From contig NZ_JALPRR010000003.1 in NCBI RefSeq assembly GCF_023630205.1, forward strand, positions 1,075,306-1,139,305: a DNA stretch of 64,000 nucleotides. The letters are read 5' to 3'. The position numbers and the translations under genes were made by a program. Positions 63,876 to 64,000 of the stretch are shown here, one piece after another (the stretch's first letter is position 1; each line of letters starts with the position of its first letter). The notes under the pieces are model-generated. The model made no database searches. It worked only from the letters and a program-made list of their open reading frames with translations, and was not told where the DNA came from. This DNA is from Pontibacter ruber. Its GTDB lineage: Bacteria > Bacteroidota > Bacteroidia > Cytophagales > Hymenobacteraceae.

Positions 63876-64000
63876 CACTCCCAACTGAGAAGAAGGGGAG
63901 AGGAAAAGAGGCTTTGGCAGAAAGCCTGCAGGGTAGTGAAAGCAGAAGGCGCAACTCCGCGGCAGCAACCGGAAAGAAAGTAAAAATAATTTTCCCCGGG

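Overview
The window looks like chromosome of a Bacteroidota bacterium, most likely Cytophagales/Hymenobacteraceae (Pontibacter-like). This is inferred from the protein families (UpxY-type NusG paralog, NamZ, S9 and M20 exo-enzymes, many lipoproteins), the general lack of Shine-Dalgarno sequences, and a clear Bacteroidota-type promoter (TTG, 19 bp, TACCTTTG) at the right edge. No database search was possible, so taxon and functions rest on motif recognition.

Layout. (1) 1-21,722 is a surface-polysaccharide locus. On the + strand are the end of a DegT-type sugar aminotransferase, two tandem GNAT-fold acyltransferases and a WcaJ-like initiating sugar-phosphate transferase. Convergent to these, separated by a perfect bidirectional terminator, is a 15-kb minus-strand operon reading Wza-like exporter, Wzc-like tyrosine kinase, UpxY-like antiterminator, a nucleotidyltransferase/kinase fusion, Wzx-like flippase, APH-like kinase, GT2, Wzy-like polymerase, methyltransferase, two GT4 enzymes, a DUF354 protein and an AlgD-like nucleotide-sugar dehydrogenase. 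Together they form a complete Wzx/Wzy-type pathway. (2) 22.4-44.7 kb is mostly housekeeping and envelope genes: CapA-like phosphoesterase, Ca/Na exchanger, RtcB, NamZ with a phosphodiester glycosidase, a large lipoprotein glycosidase, two cold-shock proteins, an orphan ABC ATPase, an EF-G-like GTPase, YedK/HMCES, a lipoprotein-type SDR, an S9 peptidase and a quinone-oxidoreductase-like MDR. (3) 44.8-49.8 kb is an accessory island: a 1163-residue type IIL/IIG restriction-methylation enzyme whose specificity region is much more AT-rich than its flanks, bordered by clusters of paired inverted repeats (REP/BIME-like), with a stop-interrupted GIY-YIG nuclease between two of them. (4) 49.8-63.4 kb is again core-like: YD-repeat lipoprotein, acetyltransferase, SIMPL protein, M20 peptidase, thioesterase, DnaQ-like exonuclease, POT transporter, pirin, SDR, Alx/TerC, CorA and two hypothetical proteins. 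(5) The right edge carries a (TATAG)10 microsatellite and a strong rRNA/tRNA-type promoter.

The most unusual signal is genome-scale: the heptamer AAGTATA/TATACTT occurs by hand count about 85 times on the two strands, where about 8 are expected by chance. It lies in intergenic DNA and inside genes, where it is often encoded by the codon pairs AGT-ATA or ATA-CTT. It is about 3-4 times sparser in the polysaccharide locus than in the rest of the window. It looks like a maintained genomic signature that the polysaccharide locus has not fully acquired.
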